From the NCBI GenBank assembly GCA_933228895.1, contig OW121846.1, forward strand, positions 47,944,107 through 48,008,106: DNA of 64,000 nt. The letters are read 5' to 3'. Each line of letters opens with the position of its first letter. Position 1 is the stretch's first letter. The notes under the pieces were generated by a model. The model had not been told where the DNA came from. It did not search any database and worked only from the letters and a program-made list of their open reading frames with translations. The position numbers and the translations under genes are program-made. Of this stretch, positions 37,443 through 48,584 are shown piece by piece. Source of the DNA: Platycnemis pennipes (taxonomy: Eukaryota; Arthropoda; Insecta; Odonata; Platycnemididae).

Positions 37443-39881
37443 CCAGGAAAGAGAACTCCACCTTCTCCTTTCAGCCGTCCTGTCTCTTCCGACCCCCACT
37501 CAGCGGATATGGATCGTCCCATCTCAATCACGGAAATTGATGTGAAGAAGGCCTTCTCTGGCAAGAAGAACTTCACAGCTCCAGGAATGGACGCAGTGAA
37601 TAACTTCCGGTGGAAAAAGTTCCCTTCCACACACAAACACCTTGCCAGAATCTTCACATAATTTCTGTCAGGGACGGAGCCAATTCCGTCCTGGCCGACT
37701 GAGGGGCGAACGGTTTTAATAACGAAAAGGGGAGACTTGTCTGATCCGAAGAACTACCGCCCTATAACCTGTCTCAACACTGTATACAAGGCGTTCACTT
37801 CCATCTTGAACGACCTTATCCTTCGCCACGTCCAACCGTTATGGGAGGAAGTGTAGGAGCAGAGGGGCTCGAAGAAAGGCATCGCGAGATGCAAGGATAA
37901 CCTGCTCATTGACAGGTGTGTGAGCTAGGACGCTTGTCAATACAAGCGTAACCTGTCAATAGACTGGGTGGACTACAAGAAGGCTTTTGATACCACCTCT
38001 CATGATCTGATTATAGCCATGCTGAGGTACATGAAAGTCCACCCAGAGGTTGTGTCCTGCATCAAACGCCTGTTACCACTGTGGAAGACGCGCTTCGTCA
38101 TACCATCTGCCAAGAAGACCGTCTACACGGATTTGGTAACATACCACCGTGGCGTTTTTTCAAGGCGATAGCCTTAGTCCCCTCCTGTTCTGTTTATCTC
38201 TCCTCCGACTGTCTGTTCTGTTGAGACGAGGCAGGGGATATATGTGCGGTGTCCCGTCAAAAAGGGAGCATAAGGTCACCCATCTTTTCTATATGGATGA
38301 CCTGAAGCTTTATGCTTCAAGCGCGAGAGATCTGCGCTTGGCGCCATACGCAGACACACTGAGGATATAGGGATGGAATTCGGATTGGCCAAGTGCTCCA
38401 ATATCCATGTGGCGAAAGGAAAGATTTCGGAAGACCAGGAAGACGTGCAGCTCGTTGACGGAAACGCTATACGTAATCTTGATGGTGACGAAGCGTATGA
38501 ATATCTCGGCGTCCCCCAGCGCCGGATGCAGGAGGTGAGAGCAGTGAAGGAAAGGCTTACAGCGAAATACAGGCAGACTCTCTGGCGAATCTGGAGCTCT
38601 TACCTGTCTGGCAAGAACAAGGTTCTTGCGACCAACACCTTCGCGGTTCCAGCACTGCTCTACACCTTCGGTTGCATCAAACGGTATGTCAACGAGCTGC
38701 AAAACCTTGACAGGGGAACGAGAAAAATGATGACCATGTATCGTAGTCTTCATCCGAAGTCTTCCGTTGCCATATTGTATCCCCCGAAAAGGCTAGGTGG
38801 TAGAGGGCTGATAAGCCTGGAGTGCCTCCATGATAGAGTAGTCCTCAATACGGCGTGCCGCGTGTTCCACAGCACGGAGGCCCTTATACTGCTCGTAAAG
38901 AAACACGAGTGTCTCGGCAAAGGGGCGTTCTTATTCTAGACGGCGAAAAGGGCAGCAGACGGCCTCGGTTTGGACTTGGACCTTACTTCCAGAGGAGAAG
39001 CGTGCGACCAATCAATCTTGTCGCTGAAGGGGGACGTGTTAAAGCTCGAAATAAAGAATGCGGAGCAAAAGACCCTGCTCCGCAAGCATACCAAGAGACC
39101 CATGCATGGAAGTTTCTATCGAAACTTGGAAACGCATGGGCTATTGAAGGAGCTCACGTTCGCCTTCCTACGCTCCGCAGGTCTGAAGTCCGAAACCGAG
39201 GGATTCGTGGTCACGTGCCAAGATGGTGTCATCAACACTCTCGTGTACCGTCGCCTCATCTTTGGGGCAAACGTGACGGACACGAGATGCAGAGCGTGCC
39301 GAAGGCAGCCGGAGACTTTTGGTTATCTACTCCCTGCAGCAGCTTTTATGCGAAGAACTCGGCGCTACCGGCACAACTCGGCACTGCGGGTGTTGTATTA
39401 CCATCTAAGACACCATTACGGTATAGACGCGAATCCGGTGCTGCCTTACGTCCCTGGAGACAACGAGTCCGTCGTGGAGAACGATAAGTGTAAGACCTGA
39501 TGGAATTATTCCTTCTCCACCTCCAGGCAGTTGGAGGCGACGAAGACTGATATCGTTCTCCTCAACAATCTCTCGCATGCCATGTTCGTGATCGAGTTTT
39601 CAGCAACGGCCGAAACGAACATGGTAGCGAAGGAGATTGAAAAAAGTACTAAATTTCAATATCTGCTGTGCGAACTCCGGCAAATGTACGCAGGCTACTC
39701 TGTGAAACTGGTAGTCCTCATCGTGGGTGTGCTTGGTGGTGTCAAGAGCTCACTGGTTGAAAACCTCAAGTGCATCCCAGTGTTCAGGGCACGAGCGGAT
39801 GCACTTGCAAGTGCAATGCAGAAGGCTGTCCTTCTCGGGTCCCTCCGCCTGCTCCATGCGCATGACCCTAATGCTGGGTAG
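37443..39881 (+). pseudogene. RLE-type LINE reverse transcriptase and endonuclease remnant
   Basis: After the Transib insertion the reading continues Ala-Arg-Lys-Glu-Asn, then fingers (TAPGMDAVNNFRW; DPKNYRPITCL), palm (VDYKKAFDTTSHDL, with the first Asp), GVFQGDSLSPLLF and FYMDDLKLYA (catalytic Asp pair). From 38373 one frame runs to 39881, broken only by stops at 38937-38939 and 39498-39500. It carries EYLGVPQ, NTFAVPALLYTFG, HPKSSVAILY and GGRGLISLE, then a damaged Cys/His finger (CRACRRQPETFGYLL), then KTDIVL, IEFSA and KEIEKSTKF. The last group matches the PD-(D/E)xK endonuclease pattern with Pro changed to Thr. Frameshifts lie near 37660, 37850, 38150 and 38370. Confidence 0.75.
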
Positions 39882-40009
39882 CCACCTATTCACCGGGGGC
39901 GGACGTGGCTACCCTTAGGCACGACCCCTCTTGAGTTTCAGCTAACAATGATTATCTTTGGCCGCAGTATTTCAATATAGCGTAACTTACAATATTTAAA
40001 CAAACAAAT

Positions 40010-41690
40010 GAAAGCTGAAATCATTTGGCGGTTTCAGCTTTAATTCCAACGGAAATATAAGATTCATCGGATTCAAGACCTTCATGGTGAGATAGAGGTG
40101 CACAAAGGGGACATCGATGGCAGCAAAAATGATGGATGAATTAATGGGAGTGGTGTGTCCTGTAGAATATCTAGAAAGTTGTGTCTTTTCTGAAGGAAGG
40201 CCGGGAAGAAACTAGAGGTTGAGGGTAAAAAACGACAAATGCTGAAATACGCTCGGTGGGGGAATTATAACTAGAAATGATCGGTCTGCAAGGGTGGCCA
40301 GTTTTATGGATTTTTGGAAGGAGAGAGATGTGAGGAGTTCGGGGATTAGGAGGGGAAAGAATGTCTATGTCTTGGGCGCTGAGGTTTTCCCTAGGACCGG
40401 AAGGTATAAGGAAAGCTTTTTTGTTTACAACAGAATGGGTTGGGGTCAAATTGTAGGATTTGGTAGGAAAGGATATCACTTAAATGCCTGAGGGCTTCGT
40501 TGTCATATTCAGAGAAATCAAGAATGACTACTGTGGAGCTTTTATCGGCTTTAGTCACTATAATGTTGGGATTACCGTGGATGGTTTGTAATGCCCTAAT
40601 TTCAACATGGGATAGATTGTTTGGGGGTGAAAGGGACTGGAGAAATTTAGGATCGGAAACTTTTTCTAGAAGGAGGTTGCAAAAAGTTTCCACAGGATGA
40701 TTGGAGCGTAAGATGGTTCAGCATTGGAGGGAGGTGGGAATGGCTGTAAGGCTGGGTGAAGTTTATTGGTTAAGGAAATGTGTGAGCCCCAAAACACTCG
40801 CCATTTTAGATTCCTGCAAAATGTAACAACATCAGACAATAAATTAACATGATTAACTTTGGGTGTGGGAGAAAATGATAGCCCTTTCCCCAGTAGGCAC
40901 AACTCACCAGGAATCAGAGTGTGGAAGGACAAGTTGACCATATCACTGGAAGAATATGGGGTGTAACAAGGATCAGGAGTTTGAGAGTTGGGTGTCTGGT
41001 TGTCGTGGTTGGTATAGGGAGGTTTAGGGAGGGTTGGAATTGTGTTAGGAGGCCGAGGAAGGTTAAAAAGAATTGCTATATCATACACAGAGAAGGTGGT
41101 GTAGGTGTTGGAGGGAAAATATTTGTGGCAGAGGTAGTCCATGATTAAAATGTTAGCGGTACAGGGAGGATAGTTTGGATAGGTGCTTCTGTGTACGCCA
41201 GTGCATTCGGCGTAGGGAAGCGTTAGTGATGGCAATTTCTTTGTTGAAGCATGTGGGAGCGAAAGTGAGTTGACGCGGGAGAGGGAGGAAACATTCTGAA
41301 ACATGCTGTGGGAGGAAACATGCTAAAAATGAGACTAATTAGCAGTAATATACTGTGAATGAAGAAGGTATGTTAAGTCAAGGGAATATTTGAGCTGTAG
41401 TTTGAAGAACGGAGGTCGGAATTTTGCGGGAATGCCATCAAGGGGGAGGTGAACGGTAAGGCCATTGGGTGATATGCCATGCATCAAGCAAAATGTTAAA
41501 TATTCAACTTGACAGGTGAACATAGCAAGTTTTTCAGAATGAAATTCGATACTCTTGAGCCAGGATTGAACATAAAAAGGGTTAGCCATGATGTAGACCA
41601 ATAGGAGATGTAAAGAGTAAGTAAACCTTGTTCTTCTAACCAATGATTCCAAACTTTCCATCCCCAACACACATTTCACCTACCCTATGC
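40010..41690 (-). mobile_element. Penelope-like retroelement, 5' part of ORF, decayed
   Basis: Read on the minus strand, 41679-41335 gives an N-terminal coiled segment (KLAMFTCQVEYLTFCLMHGI). 41304-40666 includes MVNLSFHTLIPGELCLLGKG and LSFSPTP. 40693-40391 reads NIIVTKADKSSTVVILDFSE. 40479-40171 reads LLPKIHKTGHPCRPIISSYN. These blocks and their order are those of Penelope-like reverse transcriptases. Reading continues in broken form to about 40010 (FLDILQDTPLP, then a DVxSLYT-like remnant). The catalytic Asp pair and GIY-YIG endonuclease are absent, so the copy is 3' truncated as well as frameshifted. Confidence 0.75.
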
Positions 41691-43261
41691 GCTCCCATAC
41701 CAATTGCACCTCGAATAACATAATTTGTAAACTAACTTGCATATATTGTTCCACTTTTAACGTAGGTCTTTCCACTAATCCCACCCTAAACTGAACCTAG
41801 ACTCAACCTAAACCTCTAAATTTTCCGCATTACAATGTAGCCATAATATTCCCCCTCTTCCTTCCACCTCCCCTTTGCCCTATTCCTGATCAGTCCCAAC
41901 GGCCGTAATGTGTTCTACTCTTCTGAGGAAGGAGGTGGCATGCCTCCGAAAATTTAACAGGCATGTGTGACTTACTGTTACGTAGTAACCAGATGGCGCT
42001 TTTGGTGCAGCAGGATTTTAATACCGTAATACATCAGCAAATACTATTAGTACCGTTACTAGATATTAGTACCGTGAAAGGGAGCGGAACTGATTAAACC
42101 AAGAGAAGAAAACTGGGTGTCAGTACTCTCAGGAAAAAAAGCTATTTAAACGCGAATTTGAAATCGTAGGATCAAACACCTGCTATTATTGATAAATAAA
42201 TTCCGTATATCAAGCAAATATCAGATTTAAAAAATTAAAACAGCTAATAACACTGAAAGCCGAAGACGAAACGATGATTTTATATTAATGAATTGGATAC
42301 TGTTCGGCGTAACATGGTGTTAATTCATGATGAGAGAACAAGTAATAACTTCGTATATTTCCACAAAAACTTATTAAACCACGACCGGTTTCACCCACTT
42401 ATTTTCTATTCTCAGAGACCCACCGCCGTTAAGTCCTGGGTGACGCCCTCGTGTAATATAGGGTGGAGGCCACATTTACTGGAAGAAACTGGCGAATGAC
42501 ACGGGTAAAGGGGATTTAAGAGTATGTAAACGGTTGAATTTGGTGAGAAGAAGATGAAAGAGAGAGTGTGCTGAGATCTGAAGACACCAGAGTACCGTAT
42601 GGTCGACCGTGAGCCGCGGCCATGGGCGTGCTTTACGTCTACACTCAAAAATATTTTTTTTTCTTAAATGATATATTACCTCTGGCAAACTTTTTTAATT
42701 TGTAGAGGAGGGTTGTATCTACAACAAATAAAAAATGAGCAAAATCAAGGATATAGGTATATCGTCAAAATCGATTGGAAAATTTAAAAATGAAATAAAC
42801 TTTATAAATTTGCTTATATATTACAATATTATCCCTTATATTATTTTCCAAATCCAAGCCCTTTAAAATGAGCTCTTTTCGACGCATGTATCTTTGATAG
42901 TAGCGGAGATATACTTTAAAATGTGCAGTTACTTTTGCACAATTCGAATTTTGCAACGTTGCAATGTCTCGTAAACGGTTGCGTGTCTTGCAAAACGGCT
43001 TTGGCGTTTTCATTTTGCTATCAAATGACGAAGATTTGCCAAGTTTAGTCAAAATTGGTTACCCTAAGGGCAATCACCTGATCGAATTCACTTGGAATGA
43101 CCCATATATATCATATGGGTCCATATAACAACGTCAGTAAACCTATCCGTTGCAAATTTCTGCAGGATATTTAATTGGTATTTTAACCTCCGATTTTATA
43201 ATGATTCCCAACCTAATTCATCTATTAATTCTGATAGACTACTAAACCTATCGTAACACCT
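41691..43261. other. No gene; repeat-derived stretch between two elements
   Basis: This lies between the Penelope-like ORF and the piggyBac copy. The minus strand near 42650-42330 contains GGTGAAACCGGTCGTGGTTT, a word familiar from arthropod repeats, and 42510-42560 resembles a stretch near 2490-2560. A 95-codon minus frame at 42765-43052 has no recognised family. Confidence 0.4.
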
Positions 43262-44324
43262 TTAACCTTCCCTACCTATCTGGGGTCTTTTTTGACCCCA
43301 GCTCATAGAAAAAGGCGAATAACTCATTAATTTTTACAATTATATTCATCATATTCTCCGATAAAACACTTTTCCATCGACTCCATATTTCAATTAATTT
43401 AAATTTCCCACAATAATCCTTTAAAAAATACTTTCTTGCTTGGGGTCAATTTTGTCCAAGGTAGAGCATGTGGAACTAAAATATACCCGAACGTACTTCA
43501 ATGCTAGGAGATGAATTTTCATCTTCTTTTAGAAATAATTGAAGGAAAAATAGCTTTTGTCATGAGTCTCTCATGAAAGGAAAGAATATTAGCATTTTTT
43601 ATCATAAACTGAGTAATATACTGAGTGTTAAAATTATTAGAAGAGAAGAAAAGAAGCATGTAGTGCTGTGGATGTATTTCCCTCGTTTATGACACTATGT
43701 TAGCTATTCCGGTAATACACACCGTCGTATCAAAAAAACTATATTTCAACTAAGTGAAACAAAAAGATGCAAAGTTATTCATGTTCATAATCTATTACAT
43801 ATCAGCAGTTTCCAAATGGGTGAAATTGGAGACTAACGCGTAAGCAGTCAATCACATTCCCCTCGCCCCATAATATAACAGAAGCTGAATACTGCTAAGT
43901 GATTACCAGCGTACTATGATAAAAACTAGCTCTACAGATTTTAATCCAACTATTATTTGCGTAGAGCTGATTCACTGTCAGCAGCGTATTTTCTTTTTAA
44001 TCAACAACAGTCATCTTTTCTCCACGCACATTTTGACTTCGTAATTTTTTTCCTCTGTAACGAGCTCAGCTGATATAGAGCTGATTCGTTATCAACGCTG
44101 CGCTTCCTTTGTAATCAATAATACGCAGTCATTGTTTTCTCCACTTGTATTTTGACTTCGTAGTATTCTAGCTCTGAAAAGAGCTAGGCTTTTACGGCGA
44201 GAATCGTTACTCATGGCCATTCCTCCGACGACTGCAGAAGTCACAGCTTTCCTCGCTGAAGATTATCTCCCACACTGAAATTATTAGTGGTCATACAAGA
44301 ATAATTCCAAATTATTGCCGCCTT

Positions 44325-47135
44325 TAGAGTCGAATTTGCTCCTGGATACAATGAGATTGAAGCCTGTAACGATTCATTTGGCTCAGATGAAGAAAACATT
44401 CAACATGAGAGTGATGGAAGTGAAGCAGAGGAAGACAACGTAGAGGAGGAAATAGAGAACTAGGACGAGTTTCAAGAGGAAGTCCAAGGCGTATGTGTCA
44501 AAGAAGACGATCCACAAAGTAAGGATGGAAAAATAAAGTGGGATGCTATGGAACCAAAGGTACCAAAAATATCATTCAGGAATATCATCAGGCAGGACGC
44601 AGGTTTCCCAGGACATGTTCAGCGTGTGGAAAAAGCTGAGTTTTTTCGATGCTTTTTTACTGGTTTACTGGCAGAAAAAATGTAAATACACAAATCAACG
44701 GGCAAATCAATTTAATAAAAGAGAAACATTGGAGAAAATGGAAGAGCCTCGATACCACTGAATTTGATTGAACATAGATAGCTTTTCTTGGCCTGTGTAT
44801 CCAGGCCCGGTGACAGGATTTTCGGGCCCCTGGGCAACTGAGTGGTCCGGGCCCCCTAATTCCCGGCAAACAACCTCACTCAATTTAGACCAGAACTGCG
44901 AACTTTCAGGTTATTTTATAACCAAGACTTACCTGATTATCAGCTTTTTCTGCAGAAAAAACTTGCACACTGTCATACATTATCTTTTGATGAACTACAA
45001 ATTGTCCTTTTTTTTAAATTAAACACATGTCAGTGGAATGGGATGGGAAAACAATTTCAAAATGAAAAATTTTTGGCGATGTAACACACTTTACATTTTC
45101 ATTTTACAGTAATCAAAACTAGGACTTACTTGAACTTGAAAATTTTATAAAAAGTCATAGTAAAACGTACTTTTCTTTTTTCTGTCATCATTTGTAATAC
45201 ATAAGAAAAATGGAAATCAGCTTACGGTGCGCGTGTTAAAGACAGTGATCGCCAGCATTAAACAAGATGAACTAAATTCCAGAAAATGTTGCCTAACTTT
45301 TGATGATGATCCCGTAATCCCGGGATTGAAAAATCTCTCAAGGATTGCAATCCCTACCGGGAGGCTAGGTTGGTGGGCCGCGGTCTCTCCCTTCCCCGTG
45401 TATGGGCGTCATGTATACAAAACCAATGACACAACACTAGAATGTGTAGCTTGCTACTGATAATCTGTAACTTTGACTGTAGAATAAACGATTATTTACA
45501 GTCCACTAACAAGTAAACAATAGACTTTAGGCGGAGGGATTGGGTTTCTTTTCGTTCAGGTTACATGTCGCTGAGTGGCAAATGTTCGCGGCAAAGGGAG
45601 GGGAGGTGAGTGTCGACACAGGGCCCGCGCTTCTCGCTCTATCGTCCCCATCACCCCAAAACCCTCGATGACCACAACAACAAAGCTAACGTCATACTTC
45701 TCTATTGCCATCTGACACACGCTCTACCTTCATTTGTTTTTTTTCACTTTTTAAACAACAAAATTTTGTATTATTTTGGGCATTTAAATATATTCATACT
45801 TTAAATTTTTGTTTTCAAATAATTTAATTTGACCCGGGCCCCCTGATGGCCCGGGCCCCTGGGCATTTGCCCCCTTTGCCCCCCCCTGTCGCCGGCCCTG
45901 TGTGTATCACTTACGGTGTTCAAAAAGGGCGAGAAAATATTTTGAACCAACTTTGATCGTATTTGGATTTCCGATTTTTAAAGCAACTACGTCAGGAAGT
46001 CACTTTGAAAATACTCGGAGCTATTTAAGACTTGATGATAAAGGGAAGCGGGAAGCACATAAAAGGAAACAAAGAACAAGACAAGCTGTGTCGGATATCA
46101 TGAAATTATTTTCCTGTGGATGTAAAAGTTCATTCAATCCACGTCTCAACATTACTGTTGATGAACGTTTACGTACTTTTGAGGAAAATATGATTTTTAA
46201 GTATATATTCTCTCGAAACCATGAAAATACGGCCTTCAAATAGGGATAACTGTTGATTTCGAAAATACGTAGGTACGTTATAAATTTGCAAACCTACGCC
46301 GGTAAACATGAAGAAATTTGTGAAATGCAGCAAGGGAAGTGGGTAGTAATGGATTTTGTGAGTCACTTGAGTGGGATTGGTCAAAACATCAGCACAAATA
46401 TTTTTTTTACAACTTTTGATCTAGGCCAAGATTTATTAAAATTATACCTAACACTCTTGGGTACTCTGCGAAAAAAATCGCACGTAATTGCCACCAACAA
46501 CAGCAAAAACCCGGTAGATTAATTAATTCCTCAAATTTTCAATTTTCCAATAACACTCTTTAGACTTCATATGCCCCCAGCAAAGGAAAATCAGTGGTTT
46601 AATTGTCTCCTCAACATAAGGCATTTGAAATTTGTTCCTCTGAAAAGAATAAACGGGAAGTGATAGTGAGCGTGTGCATAATGTAGATCAAATTATTCTG
46701 TAAAAAGAGGGACTAGAAGATTGCCATTGGCAATATTTTTTGATATCGTGGATCTTGCAGGTATAAAAGCATACCAAATGTATTCGAGAAAACACCCCTC
46801 ATCTGAAAAAAATCTGGGCGGCGCGGCGATTCCTTTTAGAATTAGCAAAAGAAATGTTAAGACCTGAAATTCATCGTCGAGTTGGAAAAACTGGATGCCA
46901 AACAAATGGATTTCGGACTGCGATCAAAAATGCTGGGATTGGTGGTATTCTGCTAGTATGACCGAGAAATTGTCCAGAAATAGGGTGGCAGATGTTCCAT
47001 TTGCCCTCGTAAGAGGGACAAAAAAACCAATATCCTTTATAATCTTTGCAACATATTTGTGTGCGATGATCATGCTCAACAAAGAAGCATCTCTATGCAA
47101 TGCGACATTAATGAGTGTGTAGATGAAGATTTCAG
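44325..47135 (+). pseudogene. piggyBac transposase, broken
   Basis: An acidic N-terminal stretch (44340-44470, many Glu/Asp) leads into RNIIRQDAGFPGH. After the hAT insert, 45902-46243 reads RSYLRLDDKGKR and LNITVDERLRTFE, the block of the first catalytic Asp (codon 46160-46162). 46253-46522 reads WVVMDFVSHLSG, NISTNIFFTTFDL and LLGTLRKK; where piggyBac has Asp-Asn in this block (Asp346 equivalent) this copy has Asn-Ile (46397-46402). Downstream are HNVDQ, LPLAIFFDIVDLAGIKAYQ (about 46720-46780) and the C-terminal Cys-rich finger CSICPRKRDKKT with LCNIFVCDDH (about 46990-47080). Stops and shifts separate these pieces, so no product is expected. Confidence 0.8.
44802..45900. mobile_element. 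hAT-like non-autonomous element, 1.1 kb
   Basis: The 8-bp duplication TGTGTATC lies at 44794-44801 and 45901-45908. The left end is CAGGCCCGGTGACAGG. The reverse complement of the right end is CAGGGCCGGCGACAGG. CAGGGCCGG-type ends with an 8-bp duplication fit hAT. GGGCCC-rich subterminal sequence occurs at both ends. No transposase frame was found. It interrupts the piggyBac transposase, so it is the younger insertion. Confidence 0.85.
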
Positions 47136-47600
47136 ATAAAAATTTGGCACAATTCTTTTGAGTCATGAGTCATTGTAAGTTTCTATTTTTACTACGATTT
47201 GTTTGAACTGTACCCAACAGAGGTATATTAGTTTAAAATTTGTGTTGGTGAATTGCAATACTTGTGTTATTCTGAAAAAAGTTTTGGCACTATGTTGCAT
47301 ATGTTTAAATATTTTAATATTTTATTTTATTCAGCTAATTAAGCTATGTACTTAAATACTAAGTTTGGTAAATTTAATCCTAATTATTCAAGACTTTACT
47401 GTGAGCGCCATCTTAAAAATAATAATATTTCTTTTCTAAATTATGGAATATGTATTATGCAGTGGTATTTTTCTGTTAATTTATCTGAAAGGTATTTAAT
47501 TTAAATACGAATGAATATAAGCGATTGGAATAATATTATCACTTAAAAGAATTAATATTCACGATGGGGTCAAAAAGACCCCAAGTAGGTTGGAAGTCAT

Positions 47601-48359
47601 TTTTTTAGTAACAGGTGGCGAGGGAGCTGCACCACGATGCACACTGTCAAATGTTCTGATCAAACCTAATTTATTCGGACCCTATACACTGTCTGCATTA
47701 TCTAGGTGGGGGATAAATAGAGAAAAGTATCATCGCTGTAATATATTCAAGACAAATTTCTCTAGTACTCTTTCAATAAATTCTAGCTTTCTCTTAATTT
47801 GGCCTCTTATTTCCCGGATATGTCTTCCAAGATGAATCTTATGCAATTGTTACACCTAAGTAACTTATGGATTCCACGGTTTCAATAGTCGTCTTACTAA
47901 TTCTATATGATCGCTACGACGAATAATTCCTTTCCAAAAATAAATAGCGTCCCATTATTTTAGTGGTTCATCCTTCATTCTTCCCTACCGAATTTCAATT
48001 ACCCATGGTCAATGACAGAAGTGACTTCGGTTGTTGGTCACCTTCTTAATGTCAGATACATCATCCCACAGTAGTATTTCGTCGGTAAAATCAGATTATC
48101 CTTCTCGTCATTTACCCTAGGCCGGCCAAACCCGGCCGAACACTCAGTTGTAAAATTCAGATTCTAGAGCGAATCCCTTATTACGCCATAGTTACCAACT
48201 ACTACTTCAACAGATAGTTAATAATAACAAAGAGAGCGAATTAGGTAGTTATCATTTGAGAAATATCTAAATTTAGAATCTTATTTCTAAAAACAGCTAT
48301 TGTTTCAGGAATGTTATAATTATTTGCATTCTAAGGTATTCAGTTAATCGTGAATCTGA
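47601..48359. other. No recognised feature
   Basis: The stretch is AT-rich with short frames only. Nothing here could be tied to a gene or element. Confidence 0.5.
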
Positions 48360-48385
48360 CTCTTCTCCTCTACCTCCTCTCTTCC

Positions 48386-48399
48386 GTAACCAAGGCAAC
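48386..48399 (+). promoter_or_regulatory. RFX X-box motif
   Basis: GTAACC, two spacer bases, then GGCAAC exactly fits the X-box pattern GTNRCC-N(0-3)-RGYAAC. RFX factors bind it and typically drive cilium genes in animals. It lies about 75 bp upstream of a TCAGT initiator-like site. Confidence 0.45.
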
Positions 48400-48417
48400 C
48401 GCGTGTATCCAGAAGCG

Positions 48418-48425
48418 TCACGTGA
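48418..48425 (+). promoter_or_regulatory. TCACGTGA E-box
   Basis: A palindromic 8-mer of the type bound by bHLH-zip factors (USF, MITF/TFE). It sits between the X-box and the initiator-like sites, adding to the promoter-like character. Confidence 0.35.
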
Positions 48426-48460
48426 TCAACAGTTCACCCTAGGGGCCCCAGGGGTTTTTC

Positions 48461-48578
48461 AGTGTCAATAGGTTGGTCAGTAAACAACTTGGAACTCGGT
48501 TCGTGTGAATGAAGACGATAAACAGTGGTTGTGTGGAGTGGCTAAGAAGTCTGTGGAATTGGAGTCATCAAAACGCAA
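48461..48578 (+). other. Possible untranslated first exon
   Basis: Two arthropod initiator words (TCAGT at 48459-48463 and 48477-48481) precede about 100 bp that end at a donor-like CAA|GTATGT (48579-48584). No ATG frame of note is present, so this would be 5' UTR of a plus-strand gene with coding exons further right. None was recognised in the window. This is an inference from weak signals. Confidence 0.28.
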
Positions 48579-48584
48579 GTATGT

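Larger units (their letters stand above)
32519..39955 (+). mobile_element. RLE-type LINE (R2/R4/NeSL-like), interrupted
   Basis: N-terminal, reverse transcriptase and C-terminal restriction-like endonuclease remnants of one LINE lie in order, split by a fold-back repeat (33031-33243) and by the Transib element (33620-37437). The start abuts the TCTA tail of the previous LINE. The 3' end is placed after the stop at 39879-39881 plus a short UTR. Clade assignment is from memory of the domain order, not from a search. Confidence 0.7.
43262..47600 (+). mobile_element. piggyBac transposon, decayed, with hAT insert
   Basis: The left end (TTAA at 43262-43265, then CCTTCCCTACCTATCTGGGG) matches the reverse complement of the right end (CTTCCAACCTACTTGGGGTC). 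Each end carries a hairpin: GGGGTC, T-run, GACCCC. The right TTAA is not preserved. The interior encodes a recognisable but broken piggyBac transposase. The boundary at 47597-47600 is approximate. Confidence 0.75.

Noticed and set aside
38855..39487. 210-codon frame overlapping the RLE-type LINE
   Set aside because: It is a shifted reading of the LINE; the true reading with family motifs is the 38373-39881 frame.
41915..41965. Hammerhead-like core CTGAGGA, GGAGG/CCTCC stem, then GAAA near a Penelope-like element
   Set aside because: It is on the strand opposite to the Penelope ORF, and no stem I or cleavage triplet can be paired.
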